A stretch of 64,000 nucleotides of DNA from Paulownia fortunei (lineage: Eukaryota; Streptophyta; Magnoliopsida; Lamiales; Paulowniaceae), in the NCBI GenBank assembly GCA_019321725.1, contig CM033124.1, forward strand, positions 3,348,001 through 3,412,000. Reading direction: 5' to 3'. Under the pieces are notes generated by a model. It had not been told where the DNA came from. It saw nothing but the letters and a program-made list of their open reading frames with translations, and did no database searches. Below are positions 11,682-24,192 of the stretch, one piece after another. Position 1 is the first letter of the stretch. Every line of letters begins with the position of its first letter. The position numbers were made by a program, and so were the translations under genes.

Positions 11682-12858
11682 TGTAAAACTCCCCAAATAT
11701 CAGCCTAGTTGAGCTAGTTCCGGTCATTTTTTAGGCTATGTCAATAATTACTAGAAGAAATTGGAATCTCTGATGAAAATTGGACCAAAATTGTCAATTT
11801 TTGAAATATATTGTCCTGAAATTGGTACACCCCTAAAATAAAATACTAAGTCTCTATGTAGGCAAACTTATAGGATAATTTTGTAATTTTTCTGAATTTG
11901 GATATATTGAGGTAATTGGAATCTTGATTTCTCTACTTCTATTTTTCAATATTAAATGAATATATAGTATATTTGTTTAATCTTTAGTACGCTGGTTCAT
12001 CTCATCAAATCAAAGGTTTATGATAAAACTCTACCTTCAAGGATAGGGAGTTCTTTTCAAAAATAAGGTCAAGCTATAGAAGGCTATTATATTAACTATC
12101 ATGTGTGCAAATTATATTTTTTGAGTTATTCGTTTAAATATATGGAGATATATGTTTTTTTCTTACTCTTAGATTTTGCCTATGATTTGGGCTTAGGAAC
12201 TATTTTTGATGGGTGCCAATAGGAATAAAATTATAATATTAATTGATTGATTGATCATGGATATTCATTTATCCAACATCCCTATTATAGGATGTAATAG
12301 TAGCTATAGTGTATTTTCTTTGAGCTAAATAAAATATTTATTTCTTTGATTTGGATAAATGAAAGCTATTGAATTTCATGTTAATATTCTTTCATCATAG
12401 ATAATCATTTTATATTGCATGCATTATCGTATTAATTTTGGAATGACGTTTGATTCGGTAGAGAATCTTTGAACCAAGTATGGAGCTCATCCCTTAGTTT
12501 TTTGTTTTTTTTTTTTTTTTTTTATTTGAAATATTTAGTGTTACCAAGGCAGTTCAATTGAATGTTTTACCCGAGTCTTAGGGCATTAGTTTTGTGTTTT
12601 AGTAGAGCATAAAATTTCTTTACTTTCAATGATTAATTTGTCAGACCTTTTAGGAATTTGCTTGTGTAAGTTCACTAATAATGGATTTTATGTAGTTAGA
12701 TTATTTTGTTATTGGATTTTAGATGCTTTGTACTTAGAACGAGTTATTGAGTAAGATTTTAAAATAAGTACATGTAATGATTTGACATTTAAGGGCTGCA
12801 TATCATTAGACAGACTGTGATGATGCAGTCATGTCACGTCCATTTTTGTTGAATGACA
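11682..12858 (+). repeat. Probable chromovirus-type 5' LTR inserted in the Sirevirus copy
   Basis: The segment starts TGTAAAACTCCCC and ends TGAATGACA, giving TG...CA termini. It is followed at once by a tRNA-Met-type primer-binding site. This arrangement is usual for Tekay/Del chromoviruses. Both ends are inferred from these signals because no second LTR copy is in the window. A poly-T run lies at about 12505-12523. Confidence 0.55.
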
Positions 12859-12861
12859 GAA

Positions 12862-12873
12862 TGGTATACGAGC
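12862..12873 (+). other. Primer-binding site of the chromovirus-like element
   Basis: TGGTATACGAGC followed by TTAG resembles the chromovirus site TGGTATCAGAGC..AGG with two changed bases, three bases after the inferred LTR end. Confidence 0.55.
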
Positions 12874-14023
12874 TTAGTTTGATCTTTGGGAGAAATTAGT
12901 AATCATAGTTTGGGATGCTAATTGTCTTGCTTCAAACTAAGTGTGTGATCTTTTAGATGTCTCATTTTATTCCTTATTGCATTCCTACTTTGGTTATTAT
13001 AGTTGACCTTTGAATATTTTGTATCTTTGTCATTAAGATCTAATTTTGTGTACTTTAAAGTAATGGCTTTTGAGATTTTGGTAAGTGACAATTTTGATAT
13101 GGTATCATATGTCAATATTATTTTATTGACTATTTTACAAGGTTACCTATAGTATTGTTAACTTTATTGACATGGGAATGAAGCAGGTTGAATGAATATG
13201 GGTCTTAGTCCTTGTGCTCAAGAATTTGGAATATTAGATAGCTTATGTGTTCAAGTTTATATAATTTGAGTGCATTTTGATGGATTCAGTGATGCTAATT
13301 TTTCAGTGACATTAATTAATAGGTCAAATTAGTATTCTACTTTGACTTTGTTTTGAATATTTGTTATTTGTACAATTACTTTCCTTTAATGTCATTGTAG
13401 AGAGTTCAACAAGAATACGTTAGTATGAAGTGATTAGTTCAATATGATTTTCATGACAAGATAACAGACTTTGTTAGGGTGAATGCTTTGGATTAAGTGT
13501 GTCTAGACAACATATAAGAAAATATTAAGTCTATGTATTTTTGAAGAATACCATGAAAAAAATACTCTTCAGGATGAATTGGATGAACTTCAACTAATTG
13601 TGATTCCTTAAGCTTGATAAAAAGGGACTATTGTTTATTATAACGAGGTACTAATATTTCTCTTTATTACTTGAAGTCATAAGTGCTTATGAATCAGAGT
13701 TTAAGTTTTATTCTTAATAAGATTTGAGTCAAGAACTAGACTGAGCCATTTTTGTTCCCAAAATAGTTAGGAGTGACTTATACAAGTATGTTGATTTGTC
13801 TTTAGTACAAAGATTGAGTATGTAAATCAGGGACAGATTCATGTTTGGAATTTTGTGATTGTGAGTGCACGTTATCATAACAAGTAATAAAAAGATGAGT
13901 AGACTATTATTATGACAAGGACTATTGCTATTAACTATCAAAATTATGTTAACCTCAATTTTATTAAATAAACGCAAGACGAAGTTGATCATTATAAAAC
14001 TAAATCTACATGAAACTTGAAAA
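12874..14023. other. Internal DNA of the chromovirus-like element, no coding frame recognised
   Basis: About 1.15 kb without a gag or pol motif in any frame that I could recognise. It may be leader or decayed gag. It ends where the CACTA-like subterminal motifs begin. Confidence 0.4.
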
Positions 14024-17000
14024 CACGCGAAGATAAAATTTGACGACTTAAAGGCCTAACGTTTATGATTTCATCATAATTCATAATGTGACTATTATTT
14101 AGAGACGAAATATTTGGAACATGATGAAATTATTTTGTCGCTAATTGTTACTTTTAACGGTGAATATTTCAGTTTCATCGCAAAAATTTGGCGGGACATT
14201 CCTCCCAACTCGCATGATTTAGCGACGAATTAGTGTGGCGTTTGGAGCAACTTTATTGTCGTCGTTGTGAATTTTAGCGATGAAATTTGAAGTATCATTG
14301 CTAAAATGTGTTTTGGGCCGAATTGTTAAAATTTGTTTCTAATTTGAGTTTTTGCGATGATTTGTTTTCATCAGTAAGAGTAAAATACTTCATCGCTAAT
14401 TATTTATCATTTTAAGGAAATAAAACAGCATTGTTTTTCTTAGTACTACTTTAAAAAATATTTGGGTCAAACGATGCCGTTGGGCGTCCATCTGACTCTA
14501 AAAGCCCCCATTCCCTCCCCCTCAAAAAAAAAAAAAAAATGTAAAGCCTTAGGTCCCTTTTTCCAACTTCTCTCATTTTGTCCTTTCCCATCAATCCCCT
14601 CTCCATTGCAGCGCCACCGACATTCCAGTGTAACACTGCCATCCACATCCTTCCATTATTTCCTTCTACCTCCATTTATTCTCATCTACTTCTCCGTTGT
14701 TGACATGAATTAAACCTTGAATTTCTGAAGTCACAAAGAAAAAATTAAGCCAAACAATCAACAAAAGTTCAATCTTAATAAATTCTAAGTTTAAGCTAAC
14801 TTAAGCAAATTTTAAATTTGTTATTTCATTTTTTGTTATTTATTTCTTGGAAATTAACTATTTTTTACAGCAACAATGAGTAATAAACTCTGCAAATTGA
14901 GCTAAATTACCTTACAATCATATATAATGGAGCTTCAAAGTCTTTTATCCAATATAGTTAAGAGGTTGTAAGTATAAAATCTTAAATTTCATTGAAATAA
15001 TTATAGTTTTGATTTTTAACTAATTACATATGTTATTGTCACCGCGATGGATCTCATAGAAAAGATTATATTACTATATTCAATGAAACTTACTACAACT
15101 TTACCAAAGGTTGGATAGGAGAAAAGGTGTACGTACGTAATTAATCATTTCAATTATTTTATTTTTCAATTTATAATAAATATTTTTTCTGTACTTTTAA
15201 TATATTTATTTATTTTAGGATGACATAGTTTGATTTCGAGAGGAGTATAAATAAACGCATGAGGAGATAGAGATTAAAAATGATGACAGTCAACCTATAA
15301 ACCAGGTAGAGGTTATGAACCGAGTGCGTGACTAGGTTTTTGGGCCCAAACCTGCCATGTCAATTTCTTCTGATGCTACATCTCATATACCGAGAAATGC
15401 AGGTTTAGGGATGATCTTCCGTCAACTCAGAGTGAGCTACAAAGCACCCGGGCCATGTTACAAACCGCAGAAGATGAACTGCAACGATAAGGGAAAACCA
15501 ATAGATGATGATACAAGCTCTTGGGAGGCTGGCCCCGGTTTACTACAGTTGTTATCCCAGCAGCCATCCACCTCATCTCCACTACTTTAATAAAACTCTA
15601 ATTAAGGTGCTTATAGGCTAGATGACATTTAGTCAACTTTTTCTGTAGTCAAAGTTTGATTTCACTTCATTGCTTATATTGACATTTGGTCAAAAGGTTG
15701 TTATCTTAGGTGTTCATTGTAATGCTTGGATCAGGTGTTGTTGTTAGAACAGATGTTGTCAAATCTTGCACTGGTGTTATTGCTATCTTTGTAAGTCTTA
15801 AGCCTGCTATTTATTTCATTCACAGAATTACAATGGATTTTGAGTTGTGAATCTTGATTCTCTAGGCATCTCAATATTTGAGCATTCTTCGGACAAAATT
15901 TCTTTTTTCTAGTGTGCATTTTTGTACTCTTGACTTACCCTTTTACATTAACTTTTTTTTTAAAAATAGTTTTATATAAACTTTTAGTCCTATAACTTGT
16001 GAAATGCATTCACTCTAATTAACAGAATGAGAAGATGAACAATGTTGTGGGTGCTTCAAAAGAAAGTGATATTAGTCATGAAGGCTAGAGAAAGATACAG
16101 AAGCCATATGTTTATCTCAAAAGAGTACAAGGGTGCGCCTCTGCTGCTACTCCAGATGCTGCTGATGATCAACTTTTGTTAAACCTTTTGCAAGCAGTAC
16201 AAGCGATTGAATTTTCTTTTTAGTCTTATTGGGTGCTACAACCATCTAACTTTTGCAATATCTTTTTCAACTTTAGTTATCTGCCTACGCAACTGTTTCA
16301 GGTTTCCTCATTTTTCTTGTAATGTTGCTTCCTACTTGACTCTTGGATGATGGCATATGGTTTTTGTCTAGTTTGCAATTCGGTAACATACGTGTATATT
16401 TATTTTTAGTTATGATTCATTTCATTGCTGATGATGAGTTGTATAGACCGAGAAATGCAGGGCTCTGAAATTTAAATTTGTTTTCAAAAAAATTATTTGC
16501 CAAAACAATAAAAGAATATTATATTCAATTAGAGACCAAATCTTGGTCAATTCTTCGCAAACTAATTGATTAAATGCAGTTTTAGAACAAATTCGTCTCA
16601 AACATATAAATTAGCGGTGATATTTTTGTCATTTCGTAGCAAATATAATTATTAAATTCAGAATACTACATTTTTTTAATAGCTTTGCATTGAATATCTA
16701 AAAACATTTTGTTCCAAAATGACAATTTGGCGATGATTTTCAGGTATGTTCATTGCAAGCTGAACTATCACATTTAGTAATTTCATTTTTAATGGGATAG
16801 CAACAAAATTTCAGAAAATACTAGTCTCAAAACTAAATACTAGCGATGATACTCAGGCAAACTCGTTGCAAAATCATATGCTTAATTTTTTTTATATTTT
16901 TAATCTTGTTAGCGATAAAATATTTGAAATAATTCATCGCCAACTTAATATAAGTCGTCGCTAAAATAATTTCTTAAAATTTTTGTTGCTAAAACCAATC

Positions 17001-17233
17001 ATTGCAACAATCAAATCAATATTTTTGCAAAAATTTGGTAGGTTTGGTGATGATATTTTGCGTCGCAAAGTTTGCAATGACTACTTAATGTTTCGTCGCT
17101 AAAAATATTTGGCAACACTCTTTTAGCAATGAGTGTGGTGACGAAAACATTTCATTGTACAATGTCATTAAAGATGAATTATAGTATTTTAGCGACGAAA
17201 TTTTTGATCGCTAAAAGTGATTTTCCTTTGACA
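14024..17233. mobile_element. Probable non-autonomous CACTA-type DNA transposon
   Basis: Two clusters of short motifs of the AGCGACGAAATT / GTCGCTAAAA kind lie at about 14040-14400 and 16600-17215, with opposite orientations mixed. Dense subterminal repeats like these are typical of plant CACTA elements. The left end reads CACGCGAAGATAAAA and the right end TTTTCCTTTGACA, each a poor match to the family terminus CACTACAAGAAAA. No 3-bp target duplication could be fixed. The interior (14460-16600) shows short frames, the longest at 15357-15590, none recognised as a transposase. A Mutator or hAT derivative is possible. Confidence 0.45.
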
Positions 17234-17409
17234 AAGAATTCTTTTGTTATGCTTATGTAAATGGAAAGAATTTGTCTGTGAGGACCTTAAAGGAAACAAA
17301 TAAATCAAATACATTACGACAAAACTCCTATTTATGTGACATAGTATTCCAAGATGAGTGAGGTCATAGCATATTTTCAAGATATGAGGCAAGGAAGCGT
17401 AGCTTGCTG

Positions 17410-17515
17410 ATGAGACAAGGGATGTTCGTTGTGAGTTAATAAGGATGTCAGCATCAACAAACAACAATTTTGTGTGTTTCCTTGATAAAGCTTAATTGAG
17501 AGCGTGTGAGCTAAG
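17410..17515 (+). repeat. Dispersed repeat, copy 2 (first copy at 608-715)
   Basis: Shares ACAAGGGATGTTCGTTGTG and CATCAACAAACAACAATT with the first copy in the same order and spacing. Family unknown. Confidence 0.7.
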
Positions 17516-19515
17516 TATTGCACTCTAAGATCCTTGTGAGGACTGAGACTAATCTATGAAAAAGCGACTTGAGAGGAGATGGAGCATTGATATTACAGAA
17601 TAGCCAACCATATTTGTTAATGTAAGAAATCATTCATAATGTTCCCTTAGCATCATGCAATACATCATTTAGAACTTAAAAATAAAAAAATAATATTTTT
17701 TTTTTAGAAAGTAGTTCACGATGCTCTAAAATGAGTATTATATAACATAAAAAGATTGATTTCCGCAAACATTTCTTGCAGTCGATGCCATACATTTGAT
17801 TTAGATGTTGGTTTTTTTCATAAGAATCTATTTATTACTAAATAATTGTTCCACTTATTAGTGTTATGAATCATTATTAGACGTGCAATACTTTTCTAAC
17901 ATAAAAAAAAATTCATTTCAGTTTATTTACGTCAATGAGTCAACAAAACAAAATGATCTTCCAAGGATGTCGCAACATTCATAGTATATCGTGTGATTTA
18001 CTAGATTCTTATGAACAACTTTTGTGTATTTATAAAATTTTCAAACTTTTTCTGCATACAAGTGTTATATTTAACTACTGTTATACAATTGTTTACAGGA
18101 AGATGAATGTGTCATCCACCTCTATGTATAAAAACTAAATTTGTTGACCTTGATAGATAGCCTTATTCAGTGTAATTTTAAGTTTTTAAATTCTTTATAT
18201 ATTATTTAGAGGTGTTTGAGAACTTAAAAATTAACTTTGTTATTATTTCCCAGTGCAATACATGTGACCTTGTCAATTATTTGCTTCTCTAAAAGGCCTC
18301 TCCTCTCACTTTCTCTCTTAGATAAGGGGGAGAAATGAGTAACCTGTATGTGACACATTTAGTCAAAAAAAATTTTGATTGCACACACGTAAAATAAAGT
18401 CTCTACAAGTCCTTATGTAAATGAAGAGCATGGAACATTTGTAGTGTGGACTAATTTATAAATTTTTATGTTCATATATAACTAAACAATGATTACTTAT
18501 TCATACATAAATCAATTATGGTTGTAAAGATACACACATATTAAATGGATATACAACAATATCTTATAATGTTGTCCTTTAATGTTGAGTTTTATTAACT
18601 TTTCAATAAGATTCTATTAATATATTAAACTTATTAATATATTAAACTTAGTTGTTTTCTTAGACTATGCCAGATCCACATGGTTAATTTGGTAACAACA
18701 ACTCTCAATAGCAATTTTGAGAGAAGATTAGAAGTAGATTTGTATTTTTATGTTAATTAATGACAGCTAAAATTTAACAAAAAGGAAAGGATTTGAGCAA
18801 TGTGAAACTTCAATAAATTAAAACTACTGATTTTAGAGAAGACTTATTTATATTATAGGAATAAAGGTTGATATCTATTCGATTTCTTTGTGACCTCCTT
18901 CCTCATCCCCACTCTCAAATGAGAAGAAAATAAGAAGTGTAACTTAATAATGTAAGATTGATTTTATAATTATCTAAGCATGCCTACACATGAATGAGGT
19001 TTCTTCATGTAAGTGGGTGAATGAAACTCTAAGTGTGTATGTGAATGCATGAAAATACTGAAGATTTCCATACGTGATGAAAGTGCATGCTTGTAAATGA
19101 ATAAAAGTAGTGATAATTTGCACGAGTATACTAGTACGTGTCTTCATGTCCGTACATAACTAAATTATGGTTATGTATATATATGTAAAATAATGATGAC
19201 TGTAAAGACATATGTACATATATATTAAAAAGTGTTATTATGATACTTCTTTTTTTTTATAAGTTGAATTTCTTTGAATTTTGTAAATACATTAATAATA
19301 TGTTAAACTTAGAACTTCATCCACACACTATGTCATCATAGGTAATTCAATATCTACAATCTATGTAGCTTGATTTTAAGACAACAATTGAAATTAAATT
19401 ACACATTGCAATCAATATAACAACAACTAGATTTCAATAATGCATCATTATATCCAAACAAAAAGTTTTATATTTTGAAAAACTTAGTAAAATATTGATG
19501 GTCGGATAACATATG
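17516..19515. other. AT-rich spacer, no gene seen
   Basis: Two kilobases of low-complexity AT-rich DNA. Short frames such as 17935-18138 have no recognisable motif and look random. Confidence 0.5.
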
Positions 19516-19519
19516 TGCA

Positions 19520-20277
19520 GAGTTCTACTACACATCTTTTTACCATCAGATAAAAAGAAGATTAGCCCATTCGAGGCTTCATTAATAGATTCAATAATAA
19601 GGCCTTATAGGTGCAAGATATAAGGATTGTCATGATAACCAAGCCCTCACCTCACCCTTGCTCGACACCTACCACCTAATAAGGAACACTTGATGGAAAT
19701 AACCCAGCGTTACATAAATGAAGAGTAGATGAATGCCTTGAAGGATCAAGAGTGGGCTTAAGTGAATCCAAGAGGAAAATAGATGAGGGATCCTAGAGAG
19801 GGACCTCAATTTAGATCTGAAAAAGATCGAGATCGGGACCGAGATCATGATCATCATCGATTGGTAAGAGTTAATAACTACATTTCATTGAACGCGCCCA
19901 GAGTGCATACATTGATGTCAATAGAGAACTCCAATATGTTACAGTGGCCAAAAAAGAAGAGAACAACTTCTGAAATAAGGAATACTAGAAAATATTGTTG
20001 CTTCCTCAAGGACCGTGGCCATGATATGAAAGATTGCATTCAATTGAAAGATGAGATCGAAAGGCTATTTCAACATGGATACTAGCAAAATTTTATCATG
20101 TGGGATAAGCCACCAGATAGAGAGAGAAGCCAACTTTGTAGGCCCTGTCCTACCTGGCGATACTAAAAAGGGTCAAGAGGTCACAGGGTTGAGGAGAACA
20201 AAAGTAGGCGCCCACGACGGTACTCCAATGCTAGATAGGATCCTCTTAGGGATAACCTACTTAGAAGATAAGTGATC
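19520..20277 (+). pseudogene. Gypsy gag fragment, disrupted
   Basis: The first recognisable part, near 19530-19600, reads HLFTIR, stop, KED, stop, PIRGFINRFN. This corresponds to the retrotransposon gag core of gypsy elements. The later frame 19783-20085 has an Arg/Asp/His-rich stretch and a zinc knuckle-like segment, KYCCFLKDRGHDMKDCIQLKDEIE, read here as C-x8-H-x4-C; the family usually has C-x2-C-x4-H-x4-C, so spacing is altered. The frame then overlaps a second one (20051-20275). About half of gag is missing on the left side. Confidence 0.75.
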
Positions 20278-20449
20278 CAGATGATGGCAGGTAGGCCTAG
20301 CGAAGGAGATTCATACAATGCTCAAAAAAAGTATTTCAGGTCCTTAAAAACCAGTAAAATAAGAGGTCATGAAGTGATGAACATACAGAGTTCAACCTCC
20401 ATCGTCTTTGATGATCGTAACCTAGCAGGTACAGAAGTAGGTTAAAATG

Positions 20450-20869
20450 ATCATATGGTAATCACAATGGACATAGCTAATTTTGTAGTGTAGAAGGTAT
20501 TAGCTGATAATGGAAGCTCTGCAGATGTAATATTTTTACATGTATTGAGAAATATGGCATTAAATGTCATGACAATCAGCCCTGTCAATACTCCACTCAC
20601 GGGTTTTGGGAAAGTGAGGTTGTTCCATTGGGTATAACCAACTTGGCAACTTCACTAGGAGAATAGCCTTGTAGAAGACAGTGATGGTAAAGTACTTGGT
20701 GGTCGATGCACCATTTACTTATAATATGATCTTAGGAAGGTCGGGACTAAACCAATTCCAGATAATAGTATCGACCTACCATCTTAGAATGAAATTTCCA
20801 ACACGAGCTAGTGTAGGTGAAGTCAGATATGATCAAAAAAGTGCTCGGAATGCTATAATTTTTCTTTGA
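20450..20869 (+). pseudogene. Gypsy aspartic protease, disrupted
   Basis: The protease cleaves the gag-pol polyprotein. Around 20500 the frame reads VLADNGSSADVIF. The active-site triad, normally D-S/T-G in this family, reads D-N-G here. The C-terminal half, 20681-20869, has YLVVDAPFTYNMILGRSGLN and VSTYHLRMKFPT, closely like Tat proteases, and ends with GEVRYDQ. A stop at about 20488 and another near 20637 break the frame. Confidence 0.78.
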
Positions 20870-22330
20870 GAAAGAGAGAACCCAAGATGGTAGAAAAAAA
20901 AACGAGGCAAGCCCCCAAGATTGAGATTAGAATGACCTCGAGAGAGGCCCCAAATAAGGAGTCGAGATCAGAAGAGTTCAGAATTGAGCTTTCCGAGCAG
21001 TATAAAGTGATAGAATTGGAACTAGAAAACCCAAAAAAGTTTATACGAATTCGATCCCATATGATCCCGAGGTTCGAGCTCATGGTCATTCAATTTTTGA
21101 AGGTGAATGTAGATATATTAGCATTGAAACCCTCAAATTTCCAAGGGATAGGCCTATAAGTCATAGAGTATCGGTTGAATATGGATCCTTCCATCAAGCT
21201 GGTAAAATAAAAAAAGTGGAGCTTTTGAGCAAAAAAGAACCGAATCATTAAGAAAGAGGTGAATAAGCTCTTAGTTCACTAACATAATAAACCGGTCTAT
21301 GTGGTGGAAATCTAGTTCATATATTGGCTATTAATTATGGTGGTTGTGCTAAAGACAGCTGGGAAGAGGAGGATATACACTGATTTCAGTGACTTGAATA
21401 AAGCATGTCCTAAGGACCCCTATCCACTACCTTGGATTGACCTTTTAGTGGACTCTACAGCAAGATGTGCATTGCTAAGCATGATGGACACCTACCAAGG
21501 CTATCACCAAATTTTCATGGCAAAAGATGATCGAGCTAAAACAACCTTTGTAATTAAAAAGGGGTCTATTATTATGGAGGGATTCCATTTGGGTTGAAGA
21601 ACACCGATGCAACTTACCATAGGTTGGCGAGCCTCCTGTTCAAAGATCAAATCAGTAAGGCCATAGAAATGTATGTTGATGATATGTTAGTAAAAATACA
21701 AGAGAGGAAGACCATCTTGAATAATCCTTTTCAATTATGACAGCTTATGGCATGAAATTAAATCCAACCAAGTGCACGTTCGGAGGGGTTCATGTTAATA
21801 AAAGAGATATTGAGGTGAATCTAAAAAAAATTAGTACCATCCTTGAAATAAGCTTCCCTAGGTCAGTTAAAGAGGTCCAACTACTCACGGGGAAGGTTGC
21901 CATTTTGAACAAATTCATCTCTAGGTCAGCAGATAAAAACCTTCTATTTTTTGCGATCTTGAGAAATATGAAAAACATCCAATGGGTAGATGAATATGAG
22001 CAAGCCTTCCAAGACCTTAAACAATACTTGACTTCTCCACTTTTATTGTTAAAATAAAAAAAGATGAATCTCTTTTAATATATTTGATAGTATTTGCTTA
22101 TGTTGTCTGTTCGGTACTAGTAAAGGAGGAGAAGGGAGTCCATAGACCAATTTATTGTGTTAGGAAACTATTACAAAGAGCTGAGGAGAGGTATCTAGAG
22201 GCAGAGAAACTAGCTTTGGTTGTGGTAGTTGTAGCAGGAAAATTGAGGCCGTAATTTCTGTCACATGAGATCATAGTATTGACTAATCAACCTTTGAAAT
22301 AGTTCTTAAGACGACTGCAGGTCTCAGATA
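20870..22330 (+). pseudogene. Gypsy reverse transcriptase and first RNase H, disrupted
   Basis: A linker frame (20866-21159) precedes the RT. The RT core at 21337-21597 shows RIYTDFSDLNKACPKDPYPL and MDTYQGYHQI, which contains the first catalytic aspartate. The catalytic YVDDM motif lies near 21671. The frame breaks at 21597 and resumes at 21737 with GMKLNPTKCTFGG. From 21900 to about 22330 follows the ordinary gypsy RNase H in degraded form (RPIYCVRKLL, RYLEAEKLALVVV). Two frame changes and several stops make it inactive. Confidence 0.85.
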
Positions 22331-22335
22331 GATTA

Positions 22336-22860
22336 GTGAAATGGTCAGTTGAGCTTGGGGAGTTTAACATCAAATATCAGAGCAGAACTACAGTGAAAGC
22401 TCAGGTCCTGACAGACTTCATTAGCAAGGCCATAGTAATAGAATCAACTCCTCAAGAAAAAGAAATATGGTTACTTCATGTTGATGGGTCAGCCACCTCA
22501 GAAAGAGGTAGTGTAGGGATTTTGTTGCTAGGCCCTGACTTCTTCGAGGTCATGGTCACTTTGAAGTTGGAGTTCGAAATCACCAAAAATGAGGTAGAGT
22601 ATGAAGCCCTCATTGCAGGATTGAAAATGGCCCAGAAATGCAGTGTAAGACGTCTCGTTGCTTACATTGATTCTCAATTAGTTGCTATGCAAGTAGAATG
22701 ATCATATGACATAAAGAATAAATCTATGATAGAGTATTTGGGAAAGGTAAAACATTTAATGCGGTATATAGAATATTTCCAACTACAATAGATCATGCGT
22801 AAGGAGAACGAGAGAGCAGATGCTCTGACAAGGTTTGCAAGCACAATATCAGGCATTAGT
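22336..22860 (+). pseudogene. Second (archaeal-type) RNase H of the Tat element
   Basis: After the ordinary RNase H comes a further RNase H with WLLHVDGSATSERGSVGILL, carrying the first aspartate. The glutamate is in EVEYEALIAGLKMA, the next aspartate in YIDSQLVAMQ, and the last in NERADALTRFA. All four catalytic positions are still present, though the frame is cut by a stop at 22699 and another near 22789. A second RNase H of this type is a known hallmark of Tat elements. Confidence 0.8.
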
Positions 22861-22977
22861 TTGAGAAAGGTGATTGTTTTACTGACCAAGCAATCAGGGA
22901 TTGGAGCTAAAACAAGTCCAATAGAACTGTATTCCAAGAAGGGTTTAATCCTTCGAATATTGACCCTAACAAAGTAA

Positions 22978-24192
22978 ATGGATAGATTGAACGAGCATTT
23001 GAGGTTGGAAGCCTTGCCAACAGATCCTATTGAAGGTAGGCACATGTCGACAAGGGCGTCCCAGCTCCAAATGATAGATGATAAAGTGTATAAGAGATCA
23101 TTTGGAGGTATGAGAGCACTCTATGTGATAAGAGAAATTCATGACGGGAGTTGTGGAAATCACTCAAAAGGTCGATCATGGCCCATAAAATTTTACGCTA
23201 AGGTTATTTTTGGCCAACTCTAGCCAATGATGTTGTAGAGTTCACCAAGAGTGTTAGAAATGCCAATTCCACACGAACTTAACTCACCAACCCAATAGCC
23301 CGAATGGAAACTATACTACTTTCATACCCTTTTGACCAATGGAGGGTGGATATCCTAAAGCCCTTCATTTCAGCTAGAGCTCAGAAAAAAAATCATCTTG
23401 TGGCAATGGAATATTTCTCAAAGTGGATAGAGGTACAAGTGGTAGCTAAAATAATTGAAAATCAAGTCATGAGTTTTTACGAAAAAATATTGTGTGTCAG
23501 TTCGAGGCATCAAGAGTTTTAATATCTGACAATGGGACTCAGTTTCAAGGTAAAAAGATCCGAACATGGTGCGAAGAACTAAAAAATCAATTGAATTTCA
23601 CAACCATGGAAAACCCGCAAGCAAATGGGTAGACAGAGATTACGAATAGAATTATATAATAGATGGCACGAGAGCTTGATTTAGAACTCATAGATGGCAA
23701 GAAGATCGAGCTTTTCTCCAGATCCAAGCAACTAAAAGCCAGATGCAAAATGCATACTACAAGGGGGTGCAGGATAGATATTTCCAACTCAATGACTTGG
23801 TATTGAAAAAAGTAGAAGTTTCGAAGTATGTAGGGAAGCTAAACCCGAAGTGGGAAGGTCCCTTCCAAGTGATAAAAATCTTGAAGAGAGGAATCTACAA
23901 GCTACATGATATGCAAGGAAATGAGCTCCCACGACCTTTGAACATTCATAACCTAATGCGTAAGCTTGACAATATTGTACATGGCTCTATTTCATATTCA
24001 TCATATTTTGTGTACATGCTAATCCTATATTTAATGAAAGAATTATTTATTTCTATATACTCTTGTCTAATAAGTCCACATGACCAAGTAAATTACATAA
24101 GTAACATCATGAAAAGGCAAGATAGCCTAAAAAATCCCCTAGTTCAATACAATCTAATAAATATTGTAAGCAAGGAGACCAGAACGATCTGA
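22978..24192 (+). pseudogene. Gypsy integrase, disrupted
   Basis: The zinc-binding region is recognisable around REIHDGSCGNHSKGRS (about 23130) but lacks its distal cysteines after a stop at 23221. The catalytic core follows with FDQWRVDILKPF near 23325 (first aspartate), ISDNGTQFQG near 23525 (second), and PQANG..TEITNR near 23615 (glutamate), with a stop between. The last frame, from 23743, has the C-terminal GPF-type motif LNPKWEGPFQVIKILKRGIY. The reading runs on to 24192 without obvious similarity after NIHNLMR. No chromodomain is seen, as expected for this group. Confidence 0.85.

Noticed and set aside
14462..14713. Open frame of 83 codons on the plus strand
   Set aside because: Composed of a poly-A-coded lysine run and pyrimidine-rich DNA, with an equally long frame on the other strand. 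No motif.
15357..15590. Open frame of 77 codons inside the CACTA-like element
   Set aside because: Could be a captured or decayed fragment, but no domain is recognisable and both ends are arbitrary.
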